Assembly (NCBI RefSeq): GCF_001705665.1
Contig: NZ_MDHA01000032.1
Location: 62,001-126,000 of the forward strand
Source: Thioclava sp. SK-1
GTDB lineage: Bacteria > Pseudomonadota > Alphaproteobacteria > Rhodobacterales > Rhodobacteraceae
Reading direction: 5' to 3'
Length of the DNA: 64,000 nt
Below the pieces are notes generated by a model. The model was not told the origin of the DNA. It ran no database searches and saw only the letters and a list, made by a program, of their open reading frames with translations. Below are positions 9,019-19,686 of this stretch, piece by piece (within the stretch, counting starts at the first letter, position 1; each line of letters opens with the position of its first letter). Made by a program: the position numbers and the translations under genes.

Positions 9019-10048
9019 ATGATGGCAGGCGTAGCCCCAAGGTCATATCAGCGCATAGGGTTGGCACAGTGTCCTGATCGCTGTCGATCAACTGGCGATA
9101 TGCGGTCATATACAATGCCGCATCCGCAATCTTGGCGATAAACTCATCGCTGAGCACCAGCTCGGTTTCCGGCCCGTCAGCAGCGCTGATCCGAAGGGTT
9201 TTGGCGACAGTATCACGCAAGGTGGCGCGATCTTGGTCAGGATCATCTTGCAGCGCATGCAACATCATATTGACGAAATTCTGCGGGCGGGTGGTGGCGC
9301 GACGCGCCCGAATCGCATCGTTAAACGCCACACGGTCAAATTGTTCTTTGGGTAGGTCAAGCATGGCTTTGGGATCAGGGATCTGGGCGATTGTGGCTTC
9401 GGATTGGGCGCCAAAGGCAAAGACATCGATGACATTTTCGAACGGCTTGGCACGTGGGTCTGTGATCAGCGCGGCATATTGCGTGACCTCGCAGCCGTTC
9501 AGATCCTTGACGGTTTCGCCCAAGCTACGTGTCCAGACCATCAGGCGACCCAGATCCGCGTGGCTCATCGGGACAAATTCTACCTGCGTATCAGGACCTG
9601 CGGCGATAAAACCACCTTTGTCCAGCGTGATTTTGGAACCATTCAGCACGGCATTGATCGGTGAAAATAACAGCCGTTGATCGGCCGCCGGATCAGAGCG
9701 GCGGGTATTTTCGGCGCTGGGGCGATCTTCGCGTGTCAAATGGCGGCTGGTGATTCGCAGTGTGTCTTTCGTCACCCGATAATCCAGAACCAGCCCATCC
9801 CACATTGGATCGCAATATTTCGCATCTTCGCAGGAGGCGGCATCAGGCAGCGCCATTGACGCAAATCCAACTGTCAAAGTTGCACCATTCACCTGCAAAT
9901 GCACATATCGGTCAGACACCTCTGCCGAATTGAAAATAGGGTCCACCAGCGCGTAGGCGCCGTCGGGCAATGTGGTGGGTGCGGTTTGCGCCAAGCCCAT
10001 TGCGGGTAGGGCAAAGGCAATCGCCGCAGCTGCAAGAAGAACACGCAT
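9017..10048 (-). CDS. Secreted hypothetical protein
   Basis: I do not recognise this family. The product has 343 residues with a clear Sec signal peptide (MRVLLAAAAIAFALPAMGLAQ, cleavage near residue 20), so it is probably periplasmic. It contains four or five cysteines, including CEDAKYCDPMWD near residue 74 and NGCEV near 182, which could form disulfides. No catalytic motif is seen. The C-terminal third is helical with many Asp and Arg. It faces the response regulator across a shared terminator and is separated from the DUF3775 gene by about 75 bp. Confidence 0.75.
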   Translation of the reverse strand: MRVLLAAAAIAFALPAMGLAQTAPTTLPDGAYALVDPIFNSAEVSDRYVHLQVNGATLTVGFASMALPDAASCEDAKYCDPMWDGLVLDYRVTKDTLRITSRHLTREDRPSAENTRRSDPAADQRLLFSPINAVLNGSKITLDKGGFIAAGPDTQVEFVPMSHADLGRLMVWTRSLGETVKDLNGCEVTQYAALITDPRAKPFENVIDVFAFGAQSEATIAQIPDPKAMLDLPKEQFDRVAFNDAIRARRATTRPQNFVNMMLHALQDDPDQDRATLRDTVAKTLRISAADGPETELVLSDEFIAKIADAALYMTAYRQLIDSDQDTVPTLCADMTLGLRLPS

Positions 10049-10125
10049 GAATAATCCATAGGGAGAGTGAATGCCGCCATCATCGGCACATTCGCGGCAG
10101 GTGCAACCCTATCAAAGCTGCACAG

Positions 10126-10470
10126 TTATACGGTCGGATAGATGCCATCTTCGGCGTCTTCAAGGGTAATCCCCAACGCATTTAAACCGTCTTCCAACTG
10201 ATCGGATAGCAGCGGATTATCCAGCAGATAATCCTCGGTGGGGATGGTGGCTTCGGACTGCGCCTGCAGTTTGGCATCCGCAAAATCGTCGACGTCATAT
10301 GTCTCGCGGCCGATCCACATCACGGCGGTCAGCTCTGCCTTTTCATCGTCATTCAGCCCTGCAATGAAAGCCCTGATTTCATTTGATTTTCCTGAACCAG
10401 GCATGCCAGAATCGAACTTGCGTGCGCGGTGGATGACATGTGCGATTTTCGCGGGGCTAAGCGTGAGCAT
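10126..10470 (-). CDS. DUF3775 family protein
   Basis: Small cytoplasmic protein of 114 residues, function unknown, matching the DUF3775 pattern (MLTLSPAKIAHVIHRARKFD, then LIAGLNDDEKAEL-like helix and MWIGRETYDVDDF). The start is the ATG at 10470, because GGAGGTG sits at the right distance upstream. A GTG three codons earlier overlaps that Shine-Dalgarno sequence and is rejected. The C-terminal half is acidic (DNPLLSDQLEDGL). It lies between rmuC and the secreted hypothetical on the same strand. Confidence 0.8.
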   Translation of the reverse strand: MLTLSPAKIAHVIHRARKFDSGMPGSGKSNEIRAFIAGLNDDEKAELTAVMWIGRETYDVDDFADAKLQAQSEATIPTEDYLLDNPLLSDQLEDGLNALGITLEDAEDGIYPTV

Positions 10471-10534
10471 TTTAAACACCTCCGATGGGAGTTCACTGTT
10501 GCGCGGCTTAGCGTGCCACGCAAGCGCGAATGCG

Positions 10535-11983
10535 TCACTCTTGCCCGGTCAGCAGCGGCGAGGACAGCGCGCGTGGGCTGATATCTACTGAATTTGGCGC
10601 TTCAAACACCTGATCTTCGCCTACCACGCCCATGGCTTCAAATTTCCGTGCTGCGGGCAGTACGCGGGTCTCAAGCGAGCCTACGGCGCGATTATAGCGT
10701 TCAACCGACTGTTGTAAGGCACGCCCGATCCCATCGACATGGCTGCCGAAGAGTTTCAGCCTATCATACAGGTCTTTAGCAGTCTTCTGGACTTCTTGTG
10801 CGTTCTTGGCCATTTTGTCTTGTTGCCAGCCATATGCGATGGCTTTGATCAGGGCCATCAATGTGGTGGGACTGGCGATCAGCACTTTGTTTTGGAACGC
10901 ATATTCTATCAGGCCTGGATCAGCCTCGGCGGCGGCGGCCACAAAGGTTTCGCCGGGGATGAACATGACAACGAAATCGGGCGTTCCATCAATATTGGCC
11001 TGATAGGATTTTGACGACAACGCCTTCACATGGGCGCGCACATGGCCAGCATGGCGTGCGATGGCGGCAGATTGCTGGTCAGGCGTCTCTGCCTCCAGCG
11101 CGTCCAGATACGCCTCTAGCGGGGTCTTGGCATCGACCACAATAGAGCGGCCACCGGGAATATGCACCACGGCGTCCGGGCGCAATGCGCCGGTTTCTGT
11201 CGCGATATGATGTTCCAGATGGAAATCGACATTCTCTGACATGCCGGCCATTTCAAACACCTGGCGCAATTGCATCTCGCCCCAGCGGCCCCGGGTTTTG
11301 GGTGCGCGCAGGGCCTGCACCAATTTGCGAGTCTCCTGCCCCAAGTGCGCCTGCCCCTGCGCCAAAATCTGCACCTGTTGATGGATCGCGCCATAGGCTT
11401 CGCCGCGCGATTTTTCGATGTCCGAGATTTGCTGCCCAAATTGCCCAAGCCGTTCGTTCAGCGGTTTGACCAAGGTTTCAATCGCGATCCTACGGCGGTC
11501 CAGATCATCGCGGGCCACTTGCTCGTGGGTTTTGAACCGCTCTGAGACAAGGTTCAAAAAGGCCTCAGAATTTTGGGTCAGAATGCCAGTGGCCACGCTA
11601 GAGAATTTATCGGTGATCTCTTGCTTCATTCCGCGCAGCTCTTCCAGCCGTGCTTCATGTTCCCGGCGAAGACTGTGCAGCGCCTGCTCAACCTGGACAC
11701 GGTGCTGAAATTCGCCTTTCAGCTGTTCGCGGGTGGTGGCCAGATCGCGTTCCAGGTCGGGAACACGCTGGGCCTGCACCTCTTCCATCAATAGGGCTTC
11801 GCGCAGGGCGGTGGCCTCCGCGCGATAGGGGGCGGCCTGTGCCAAATCCTGCCGGGCCTGCGACAGGCGGCGACGGGTGGATTGCCACAAGATCAGCAAA
11901 AAAACCGCCAGCAACAGCAAGGCGATCACAGCCTGTGCCAACGGATCCTTCAGATCCAGGACGAATGTGCCAATTTGAATCAT
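10535..11983 (-). CDS. rmuC: DNA recombination protein RmuC
   Basis: RmuC family protein linked to limiting DNA inversion and recombination; it carries a PD-(D/E)XK-like nuclease core. The product has 482 residues. It starts with a membrane helix (residues about 12-34, AQAVIALLLLAVFLLILW), followed by a long coiled coil to about residue 200. The conserved core follows with APKTRGRWGEMQL, DAVVHIPGG, SIVVDAKTPLEAY and FVVMFIPGE. Its ATG overlaps the mutL stop by 4 bp (ATGA), so the two repair genes are translationally coupled. Confidence 0.93.
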   Translation of the reverse strand: MIQIGTFVLDLKDPLAQAVIALLLLAVFLLILWQSTRRRLSQARQDLAQAAPYRAEATALREALLMEEVQAQRVPDLERDLATTREQLKGEFQHRVQVEQALHSLRREHEARLEELRGMKQEITDKFSSVATGILTQNSEAFLNLVSERFKTHEQVARDDLDRRRIAIETLVKPLNERLGQFGQQISDIEKSRGEAYGAIHQQVQILAQGQAHLGQETRKLVQALRAPKTRGRWGEMQLRQVFEMAGMSENVDFHLEHHIATETGALRPDAVVHIPGGRSIVVDAKTPLEAYLDALEAETPDQQSAAIARHAGHVRAHVKALSSKSYQANIDGTPDFVVMFIPGETFVAAAAEADPGLIEYAFQNKVLIASPTTLMALIKAIAYGWQQDKMAKNAQEVQKTAKDLYDRLKLFGSHVDGIGRALQQSVERYNRAVGSLETRVLPAARKFEAMGVVGEDQVFEAPNSVDISPRALSSPLLTGQE

Positions 11984-13908
11984 GTGCGGCCGAACAATCG
12001 TTCAATATCGGCCAACTTCAGTTCCACATAGGTGGGGCGGCCGTGGTTACACTGACCTGAATGTGGTGTCGCCTCCATTTCGCGCAGCAAAGCGTTCATT
12101 TCTTCTGCACGCATCCGTCGACCCGAACGGATAGAGCCATGACAGGCCATGCGCGACAAGACTGCCTCGATCTTGGCCTGCACCAGCTGGCTGTCGCCCA
12201 AATCGGACAGTTCATCCAGCACATCCATCACCAGCGCCTCGGCGTTGATTTCGCCCAGACAGGCCGGGGTTTCACGCACCGCAACCGCTGTGCCGCCAAA
12301 GGGCTCCAGCGTCAGCCCCAGTGCGGTCAGCGCCTCGGCATGATCAAGCAGCAGCTGCGCATCACCGGCGGACAGGTCCACCACCTCTGGTATCAATAAG
12401 GCCTGCGCAGGCACGCGGTTTTCGGCCATCTGACGTTTCAGCTTTTCATAGACCAGCCGCTCATGCGCCGCATGTTGATCGACAATGACCATGCCCGTGG
12501 CCGTCTGCGCGATGATATAGTTTTCATGCACCTGCGCGCGGGCGGCACCCAATGGCGCATCGGTTTGGGCGCTGTCGCCGTCTTCCATCCTGGCCGAGGT
12601 CAGCGGGGCGTCAAAGGCCATCGCCCCTTCGTCAAAACTGGCAGGGCGGGTCTGGGCATAACTGGGCGCGGGCTGAAACCCGGGCTGCATCATTGGTGCC
12701 TGTGCTGCGTAGCTGGCACGGGTGGCCCCGACGGACGGGCGGTCCATCTGATAGATCCGCGGCCGCATGCCTGCGGCGGCGTGATTCGCCATCGGCTCGC
12801 GCACCGGCTCGGGGCGCATCGCGCCCAATGTGGCCTCTGCCACGGTGGTCGACGCACGGTGGCCCACACTGCCCAATGCATGGCGCAGCCCAGTCACGAT
12901 CAATCCGCGCACCATCGCAGCATCGCGGAACCGGACCTCTGCTTTGGCGGGGTGCACGTTTACATCCACGCGCTCTGGGTCGCAGGTCACAAACAGCGCG
13001 GCGGCGGGATGGCGGTCACGCGACAGAAAATCCATATAGGCGGCGCGCAAGGCCCCGATCAGCATTTTGTCGCGCACGGGACGACCATTGACGAATAGAA
13101 ATTGCTCGACTGCAGCGCCGCGCGAATAGGTCGGCAACGCCGCATAGCCGGTCAGGCGGACCCCGTCGCGTTCGGCATCGATCTGGATGGCGTTATCCGC
13201 GAATTGCCGCCCGATCACACGGGCCAGCCGCATCTGTAGCGCGTTAAACATTTCGCCCTGTTCGGCATCGGCGCGAAAAATCTCGCGTTCACGTTTTCCA
13301 TCCGACACATCGCGCAGCGTAAAGCTGACCTTGGGTTCGGCCATGGCCAGCCGTTTGATGACATCGGCAATCGCCTGTGCCTCGGCGCGGTCGGTACGCA
13401 TGAATTTCAGACGGGCAGGGGTGGCGAAGAACAAGTCGCGCAGCTCCACCACCGTGCCGGAATTCAGGGCTGCGGGTTTGACGGGGCTGGCGGCGCCGCC
13501 GCTGATGGTAATCGTGGCGCCATCTTCGCCCACGACGCGGGACTGAATGGTCAGCCGGCCCACGGCGCCAAGGCTTGGTAAGGCCTCACCGCGGAAGCCA
13601 AAGGTATGGATGTTCAGCAGGTCAGAGCCGTCGATCTTTGACGTGGCATGGCGTGACAAGGCCAAAGGCAAATCCTGCGCCGTCATACCGCAGCCATTGT
13701 CGGTCACACGGATAAGGGTTTTCCCACCATCGGCATAGGCGACATCAATGCGTTTTGCGCCCGCGTCCAGTGCGTTTTCTACCAGCTCTTTTACCGCGCT
13801 TGCAGGCCGTTCCACGACCTCGCCGGCGGCGATCCGGTTCGCCGCCTGATCGTCCAGCTGACGAATAATAGGGCGTTTTTGGCTGATATGGGGGGTGGAT
13901 ATGCTCAT
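11980..13908 (-). CDS. mutL: DNA mismatch repair protein MutL (endonuclease type)
   Basis: Mismatch-repair ATPase, 642 residues. The N-terminal GHKL ATPase shows NRIAAGEVVERP, ENALDAGA, DNGCGM and GFRGEAL. A variable Pro/Ala-rich linker occupies about residues 330-440. The C-terminal domain has the metal-binding endonuclease motif DQHAAHERLVYE, plus ACHGSIRSG and QCNHGRPT, so it should nick DNA itself, as expected where MutH is absent. The start at 13908 (MSISTPHISQ) is preferred, since a start 19 codons upstream would sit in the terminator hairpin of the preceding gene. Confidence 0.96.
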   Translation of the reverse strand: MSISTPHISQKRPIIRQLDDQAANRIAAGEVVERPASAVKELVENALDAGAKRIDVAYADGGKTLIRVTDNGCGMTAQDLPLALSRHATSKIDGSDLLNIHTFGFRGEALPSLGAVGRLTIQSRVVGEDGATITISGGAASPVKPAALNSGTVVELRDLFFATPARLKFMRTDRAEAQAIADVIKRLAMAEPKVSFTLRDVSDGKREREIFRADAEQGEMFNALQMRLARVIGRQFADNAIQIDAERDGVRLTGYAALPTYSRGAAVEQFLFVNGRPVRDKMLIGALRAAYMDFLSRDRHPAAALFVTCDPERVDVNVHPAKAEVRFRDAAMVRGLIVTGLRHALGSVGHRASTTVAEATLGAMRPEPVREPMANHAAAGMRPRIYQMDRPSVGATRASYAAQAPMMQPGFQPAPSYAQTRPASFDEGAMAFDAPLTSARMEDGDSAQTDAPLGAARAQVHENYIIAQTATGMVIVDQHAAHERLVYEKLKRQMAENRVPAQALLIPEVVDLSAGDAQLLLDHAEALTALGLTLEPFGGTAVAVRETPACLGEINAEALVMDVLDELSDLGDSQLVQAKIEAVLSRMACHGSIRSGRRMRAEEMNALLREMEATPHSGQCNHGRPTYVELKLADIERLFGRT

Positions 13909-13925
13909 GCCACCAGCCCTAGCAT

Positions 13926-13962
13926 AAATAAACCGGCGCTGAAACGGATTCGGCGCCGGTTT
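13926..13962 (-). terminator. Terminator after the lspA-DUF3035-M16 gene group
   Basis: Perfect 10-bp stem aaaccggcgc (13930-13939) with gcgccggttt (13953-13962). Read on the minus strand it lies 21 nt after the M16 peptidase stop and is followed by ATTTATG. It ends the upstream operon just before mutL. Confidence 0.82.
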
Positions 13963-13983
13963 CAAATGGATATCTTGTCGGTG

Positions 13984-15285
13984 TTAATTCAGCCCGACAG
14001 GGCGCCCCACCACAACAAATCTCAGCGCATCGGCGGCCAGCAAGCGTTTCGCAACCCGTGAAATATCTTCACGCGTGACCGCCATCACCTTGTCATTGCG
14101 GCTGTTGATATAGTCGATAGGCATATCCGAAAGCTGCATTCCGGCCAGGATCGAGGCAATCTGACCATTGCCGTCAAAGCGCAGCGGATAGGCGCCGGTC
14201 AGATAGGTTTTGGCGTTTTCCAGCTCGGCATCGGTGACCTCGCCAGTGGCCGCGCGGGCCCATTCTGCCTTTACGACATCAATCGCCTCTGCCGTCTTTT
14301 CATTTGCAGACGAGAACCCGCCTTGCCATGTCTGCGCCAGATCCTTGTCGACCAGATAGGTGTAGATGCCATAGGTCAAACCGCGTTTTTCGCGCACTTC
14401 TGTCATCAACCTTGACGAAAACCCACCCGCGCCAATGATCTGGTTTAACACAAAGGCCGGAAAGAAATCGGGATCATTCATGCCGATGGCTGCTTGCCCA
14501 AAGACAACAACGGATTGCGGGCTGTCATAATCGATCTGGGTAACGCCACCGGTCAGGCCAATCGTGGCCGCGGGCGGCATGGGTGCACCGGCTTCTGGCA
14601 GATCGCCCAGCAGGCGGTCCAGCATCGGCCCCAGCTCTTGTGGGGTGATATCCCCCACCGCCGAAACCACCATGCGATCTCGAGCCATTACGCGGGCCTT
14701 GGCGTCAAACATGTCCTCCCGGGTCAGGGCCTTCACGCTTTGTGCCGTGCCGTTCAATGAGGTGGCATAGGGATGGTCGCCATAGGCCTGCGCGTTGAAC
14801 GCGGTGCCAGCCATATCATTGGGGTCGCGCTGTTCCGAGGCGATAATGGATTGGACCTGACCGCGCACCCGGTCCACCGCTGTTTGATCGAACCGTGGGT
14901 TCACCAAAGCCTCGCGCAGCAAGGTGACGGCCTGATCGCGATTTTCACTAAGCATTCGGGCGGACACAGACAGGCTGTCATCCCCGACATTGAAACGGAA
15001 TTGCGCCGCCAGTGCCTCTTGGGCGGCCGCGAAATCCTGGCTGTTCATCTGGCCAGCGCCTTCTTCCAGCGTGGCGGTCATCAGGTTGATTTCACCGCGT
15101 TTTCCCTCCGCATCCAGGCTGGCGCCGCCTTTGAAACGGATTTCCAGTGCCGTAAAGGGGATATCATGCGCCTCGACCAACCATGCGGTGATCCCACCGG
15201 GGGAGGTGACTTCTTGGATATCCACCGCGCGGGCGGGCAATGTTGTCAGCGTGACAAACATAAGTGCGATCAGGGCGCGGATCAT
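13984..15285 (-). CDS. M16 peptidase family protein, catalytically inactive partner
   Basis: M16 (pitrilysin/processing peptidase) family, 433 residues, with a signal peptide (MIRALIALMFVTLTTLPARA). The position where the zinc motif HxxEH should stand reads GEINLMTATLEEGA, so the metal-binding histidines are lost. The C-terminal Arg/Tyr element typical of the non-catalytic half (VREKRGLTYGIYTYL) is kept. It therefore looks like the substrate-binding subunit of a heterodimer with the active peptidase encoded directly upstream, whose stop overlaps this ATG by 4 bp. Periplasmic location is predicted. Confidence 0.9.
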   Translation of the reverse strand: MIRALIALMFVTLTTLPARAVDIQEVTSPGGITAWLVEAHDIPFTALEIRFKGGASLDAEGKRGEINLMTATLEEGAGQMNSQDFAAAQEALAAQFRFNVGDDSLSVSARMLSENRDQAVTLLREALVNPRFDQTAVDRVRGQVQSIIASEQRDPNDMAGTAFNAQAYGDHPYATSLNGTAQSVKALTREDMFDAKARVMARDRMVVSAVGDITPQELGPMLDRLLGDLPEAGAPMPPAATIGLTGGVTQIDYDSPQSVVVFGQAAIGMNDPDFFPAFVLNQIIGAGGFSSRLMTEVREKRGLTYGIYTYLVDKDLAQTWQGGFSSANEKTAEAIDVVKAEWARAATGEVTDAELENAKTYLTGAYPLRFDGNGQIASILAGMQLSDMPIDYINSRNDKVMAVTREDISRVAKRLLAADALRFVVVGRPVGLN

Positions 15286-16640
15286 TGCGAGACCTCCGGT
15301 GCGGCAGCAGGTTGGATCAAGATGCCTGTAACGGCATGGCGGCGATCAAAGACCGATTTCGCGGCGGCCATAACATCCTCTTCCGTAACGGCGGTCAGCA
15401 CATCCGGCCAGGCCTGCACATCTGCAATGGTGAACCCCGATGCCAGGGCTTCGCCATAGCGGCGCGCCAGCCCGTTTACATCATCTTCGGCATAAATCTG
15501 CGCGGCATGGATCTGGGTTTTGATCCGGGCAAATTGATCAGGGTCGATGCCCTCTTGCAGGAATTCAGCCAAAGCGCGGTCCAGCGCCGCTTCGGCCTCG
15601 GCTGGGGTGACATCTGCGGCAGGGATAACCGACAGGCCAAAGGTCGTGTCGTCAATGGACATGCCATTATACCACGCGCCCACGTAAATCGCCTCTCCGG
15701 TGCCAAACAGCAGCTTTTGCCCCAGAACTGAGGTTTGGGCATTGCCGCCCAACAGCTCTGCCAAGACCGTCAATGCCGCAGCCTGAGACTGATCGCCAGG
15801 ATCTCGTTCCGGCGCCAGATAGCTGCGTGTCACAGCCGGCTGCGCCACGCGATCATCTTCCAATGTCATCCGGCGCTCGGACAATTGTGGTGGCTCTTGT
15901 GGCCGCGCACGCGGGGGCAGATTGTCGGATGGGGCAAGGGGGCCGTAATATTGCTCGGCCAAGGTTTTGACCTGCTCTGGCGTGACATCGCCGGCGACAA
16001 CCAGAACCGCGTTATTGGGCGCGTAATAGCGTTGATACCACGCGATGGCATCATCGCGGGTCAGTTGCTCCATCTCTTGGCGCCAGCCGATGATGGGCGT
16101 GCCGTAGGGGCTGTTCAGATATTGCGCGGCATTGCGTTGTTCAGCAAAAAGGGCGCGCGGGTCGCTATCGGTGCGTTGGGCGCGTTCTTCCAAGATCACC
16201 TCGCGTTCGGTTTGCCAATCATCGGGCGAGATTTGCAGATCGCGCATCCGGTCAGCTTCCATTTTCATCACCATTTCCAGACGATCCGCGGCGATCCGTT
16301 GGAAATAAGCGGTATAATCATAGCTGGTAAACGCATTGTCCGACCCACCATTGGCCGAAACTGTCTTGGAAAATTCACCCGCGGCAAGGTCATCTGTGCC
16401 CTTGAACATCAGATGTTCCAGATAATGCGCGATGCCAGATTTTCCCCGCACCTCATCAGCGGAGCCTGCCTTGTACCAAACCATCTGCACAACAACCGGG
16501 GCACGGTGATCTTCGATTACAACCGCCTGTAAGCCATTGTCCAATGTAAACGAACTGACGTCTGCCGCATGAACCGCTGGGGCCAGGGACATCGCGCCAA
16601 CGGACAGGGCAGTGGCGAAAAATGCGCGTAACATGGGCAC
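15282..16640 (-). CDS. M16 family zinc metallopeptidase, catalytic subunit
   Basis: Active M16 peptidase, 452 residues, signal peptide cut near MSLAPAVHA (about residue 25). The inverted zinc motif is intact: AHYLEHLMFKGT with His72, Glu75 and His76. The distal Glu lies in the REVILEERAQRTDSDPRA region. It is the partner of the inactive paralogue immediately downstream. Periplasmic degradation of peptides is the likely role; the natural substrate is unknown. A 169-bp gap separates it from the DUF3035 lipoprotein gene, and nothing clear is seen there. Confidence 0.93.
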   Translation of the reverse strand: MPMLRAFFATALSVGAMSLAPAVHAADVSSFTLDNGLQAVVIEDHRAPVVVQMVWYKAGSADEVRGKSGIAHYLEHLMFKGTDDLAAGEFSKTVSANGGSDNAFTSYDYTAYFQRIAADRLEMVMKMEADRMRDLQISPDDWQTEREVILEERAQRTDSDPRALFAEQRNAAQYLNSPYGTPIIGWRQEMEQLTRDDAIAWYQRYYAPNNAVLVVAGDVTPEQVKTLAEQYYGPLAPSDNLPPRARPQEPPQLSERRMTLEDDRVAQPAVTRSYLAPERDPGDQSQAAALTVLAELLGGNAQTSVLGQKLLFGTGEAIYVGAWYNGMSIDDTTFGLSVIPAADVTPAEAEAALDRALAEFLQEGIDPDQFARIKTQIHAAQIYAEDDVNGLARRYGEALASGFTIADVQAWPDVLTAVTEEDVMAAAKSVFDRRHAVTGILIQPAAAPEVSQ

Positions 16641-16809
16641 CTCTTGTTAATTTTGCGCCACGCTACGCGAGATCTTGCCGATCGGGAACCCGCTTGACGC
16701 GGAGTTGATCAGAGCGCGAGCTTGGTAAATATTCCCTAAATCCATGCCAGTTCCATCGCCACACAGCCAAGGGGCATGGCAATGAACCATTCGATGGGAA
16801 TATCAAATT

Positions 16810-17349
16810 TTACTGAACCGACTGCTGGGCCGCAGCGGAGGGCGGTGCGCTGGGCGTTTTGGCCCCGGCTTTGCGCCAGAACTCCAGTTCGGCTTCCTGA
16901 TCCAGAGCCATCGGCGCATAGGCGCGGTAATAGATGGTGTTTTGGAACAGGCGCTGCAGTAAGCGGCCATCATTGGCCTTGCGATAGGCCAGGTCCTCGG
17001 CGGCCAAGGTCTGGCGAATGCCCGGATCTGTGCCATTCCGGCTGGCATAGGCGACGATGCCGTTATCGGGCACATTGCCGGTAACGTTGAACGTGTTGGG
17101 ATTTCCGCCAAGCGCCGCAACTGCGTCGCGTTCCGGTGTAGGATCCGTGATATTGCCGCCACCGGGTGTTGGTGCGGGCAGGCTGGCCAGATCGGTTGGC
17201 ATCTCCAACGGCTTGGTCGGTAAGATGGCAAATTCATCCGGCCCGGTTGCCGTTTTCAAAAACATAAGTTTGGGCGCGCGGTCCGATCCACATGCGGACA
17301 GCGAAAGCACAGCCGCAACTGCGATCCCCAGCATTCTGCCTGTCTGCAT
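16810..17349 (-). CDS. DUF3035 family lipoprotein
   Basis: Predicted lipoprotein of 179 residues, function unknown. The start is the ATG at 17349 because AAGGAG ends 6 nt upstream; the open frame continues much further upstream, but that part overlaps lspA out of frame. Signal peptide MQTGRMLGIAVAAVLSLSAC with lipobox LSAC. The mature chain has FAILPTKPLEMPTDLASLP, a proline-rich Gly stretch, and EFWRKAGAKTPSAPP near the end. The lspA-DUF3035-M16 order is common in Rhodobacteraceae, and LspA itself should process this lipoprotein. Confidence 0.85.
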   Translation of the reverse strand: MQTGRMLGIAVAAVLSLSACGSDRAPKLMFLKTATGPDEFAILPTKPLEMPTDLASLPAPTPGGGNITDPTPERDAVAALGGNPNTFNVTGNVPDNGIVAYASRNGTDPGIRQTLAAEDLAYRKANDGRLLQRLFQNTIYYRAYAPMALDQEAELEFWRKAGAKTPSAPPSAAAQQSVQ

Positions 17350-17425
17350 GGTCATCTCCTTCAAACGTCTTTGTTCCTCATAACCGATCACCCGCGCGGC
17401 GTCACCACCCGATTGCGTCGGTCGC

Positions 17426-17905
17426 TTATTCTGTCGTGGCACGATCTGTGCCGGTCGTAAACAGGGCAAGCCCCGCCGCACCGGCAAAGATCGCAATGTC
17501 TGCAACGTTGAAAGAAAACGGATTTTGCCATCCAGGCAGGGACATGTTGATGAAATCCGCAACCGCACCATAAGCCACACGGTCGATCACATTCCCGAGC
17601 GCGCCACCGATCAAGAACCCGGCGGAGACCTGCACTTTGAAAGAGACGGGTTCGCGCGAAATCCAACGCCACACCCACAGCGAAATCGCTAACGCCAGCG
17701 CAATCAGCACCCAGCGGGTCAATTCCGTTTCCCCGGAAAACAGTCCGAAATTCACCCCTTGGTTCCACGCCATGCGAAAATTCAGCCACGGGGGGATGAC
17801 ATCAATTGCCAGCTGATCTTTCAGCCCCAATACCTGCACCACTGCAAATTTTGTGATCTGATCCAAGACCAAGATCCCAGCCGCCCATCGTGCTGCAATA
17901 CGCAT
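17426..17905 (-). CDS. lspA: Lipoprotein signal peptidase II
   Basis: Inner-membrane aspartyl protease that removes the signal peptide of diacylated prolipoproteins. The product has 159 residues and four membrane helices. The two catalytic Asp motifs are visible: GGALGNVIDRV and AVADFINM. NQGVNFGLF in the second loop is the conserved N-x-G-x-x-F region. The ATG at 17905 (MRIAARW) has GGAG upstream; a TTG 9 codons earlier is possible but lacks a good ribosome site. It follows purH across a strong terminator. Confidence 0.94.
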   Translation of the reverse strand: MRIAARWAAGILVLDQITKFAVVQVLGLKDQLAIDVIPPWLNFRMAWNQGVNFGLFSGETELTRWVLIALALAISLWVWRWISREPVSFKVQVSAGFLIGGALGNVIDRVAYGAVADFINMSLPGWQNPFSFNVADIAIFAGAAGLALFTTGTDRATTE

Positions 17906-18005
17906 GTAGCCGTTCTCCGCTTTTGACGTCAAAATGATCTAGCGACCGCGCGACGCCGGGGCAAGCCATCCGTGGCTGAACCCTTGGGGAAAAGTCGAAA
18001 AACCA

Positions 18006-18037
18006 TAAAAAAGGGGCGGGTTGTCGCCAACCCGCCC
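18006..18037 (-). terminator. Rho-independent terminator of purH
   Basis: Perfect 10-bp GC-rich stem, ggggcgggtt (18012-18021) with aacccgcccc (18028-18037), loop 6 nt. On the minus strand it is followed by six U's (18006-18011). It lies about 23 nt after the purH stop and separates the purH operon from lspA. Confidence 0.93.
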
Positions 18038-18059
18038 CAATAGCGTAGATCATGCCCGC

Positions 18060-19667
<1,608 letters not shown>

Positions 19668-19686
19668 CCTAGCATCAGTTTACAAA

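Noticed and set aside
10471-10479. GTG start for the DUF3775 protein three codons upstream
   Set aside because: It overlaps the GGAGG ribosome site, which places the ATG at 10470 at the right distance.
12463-13098. 211-codon plus-strand frame opposite mutL
   Set aside because: Antisense to mutL motifs; Arg/His/Gly-rich shadow composition.
15735-16532. 265-codon plus-strand frame opposite the M16 peptidase
   Set aside because: Antisense shadow of a gene with an intact zinc motif; no start signal.
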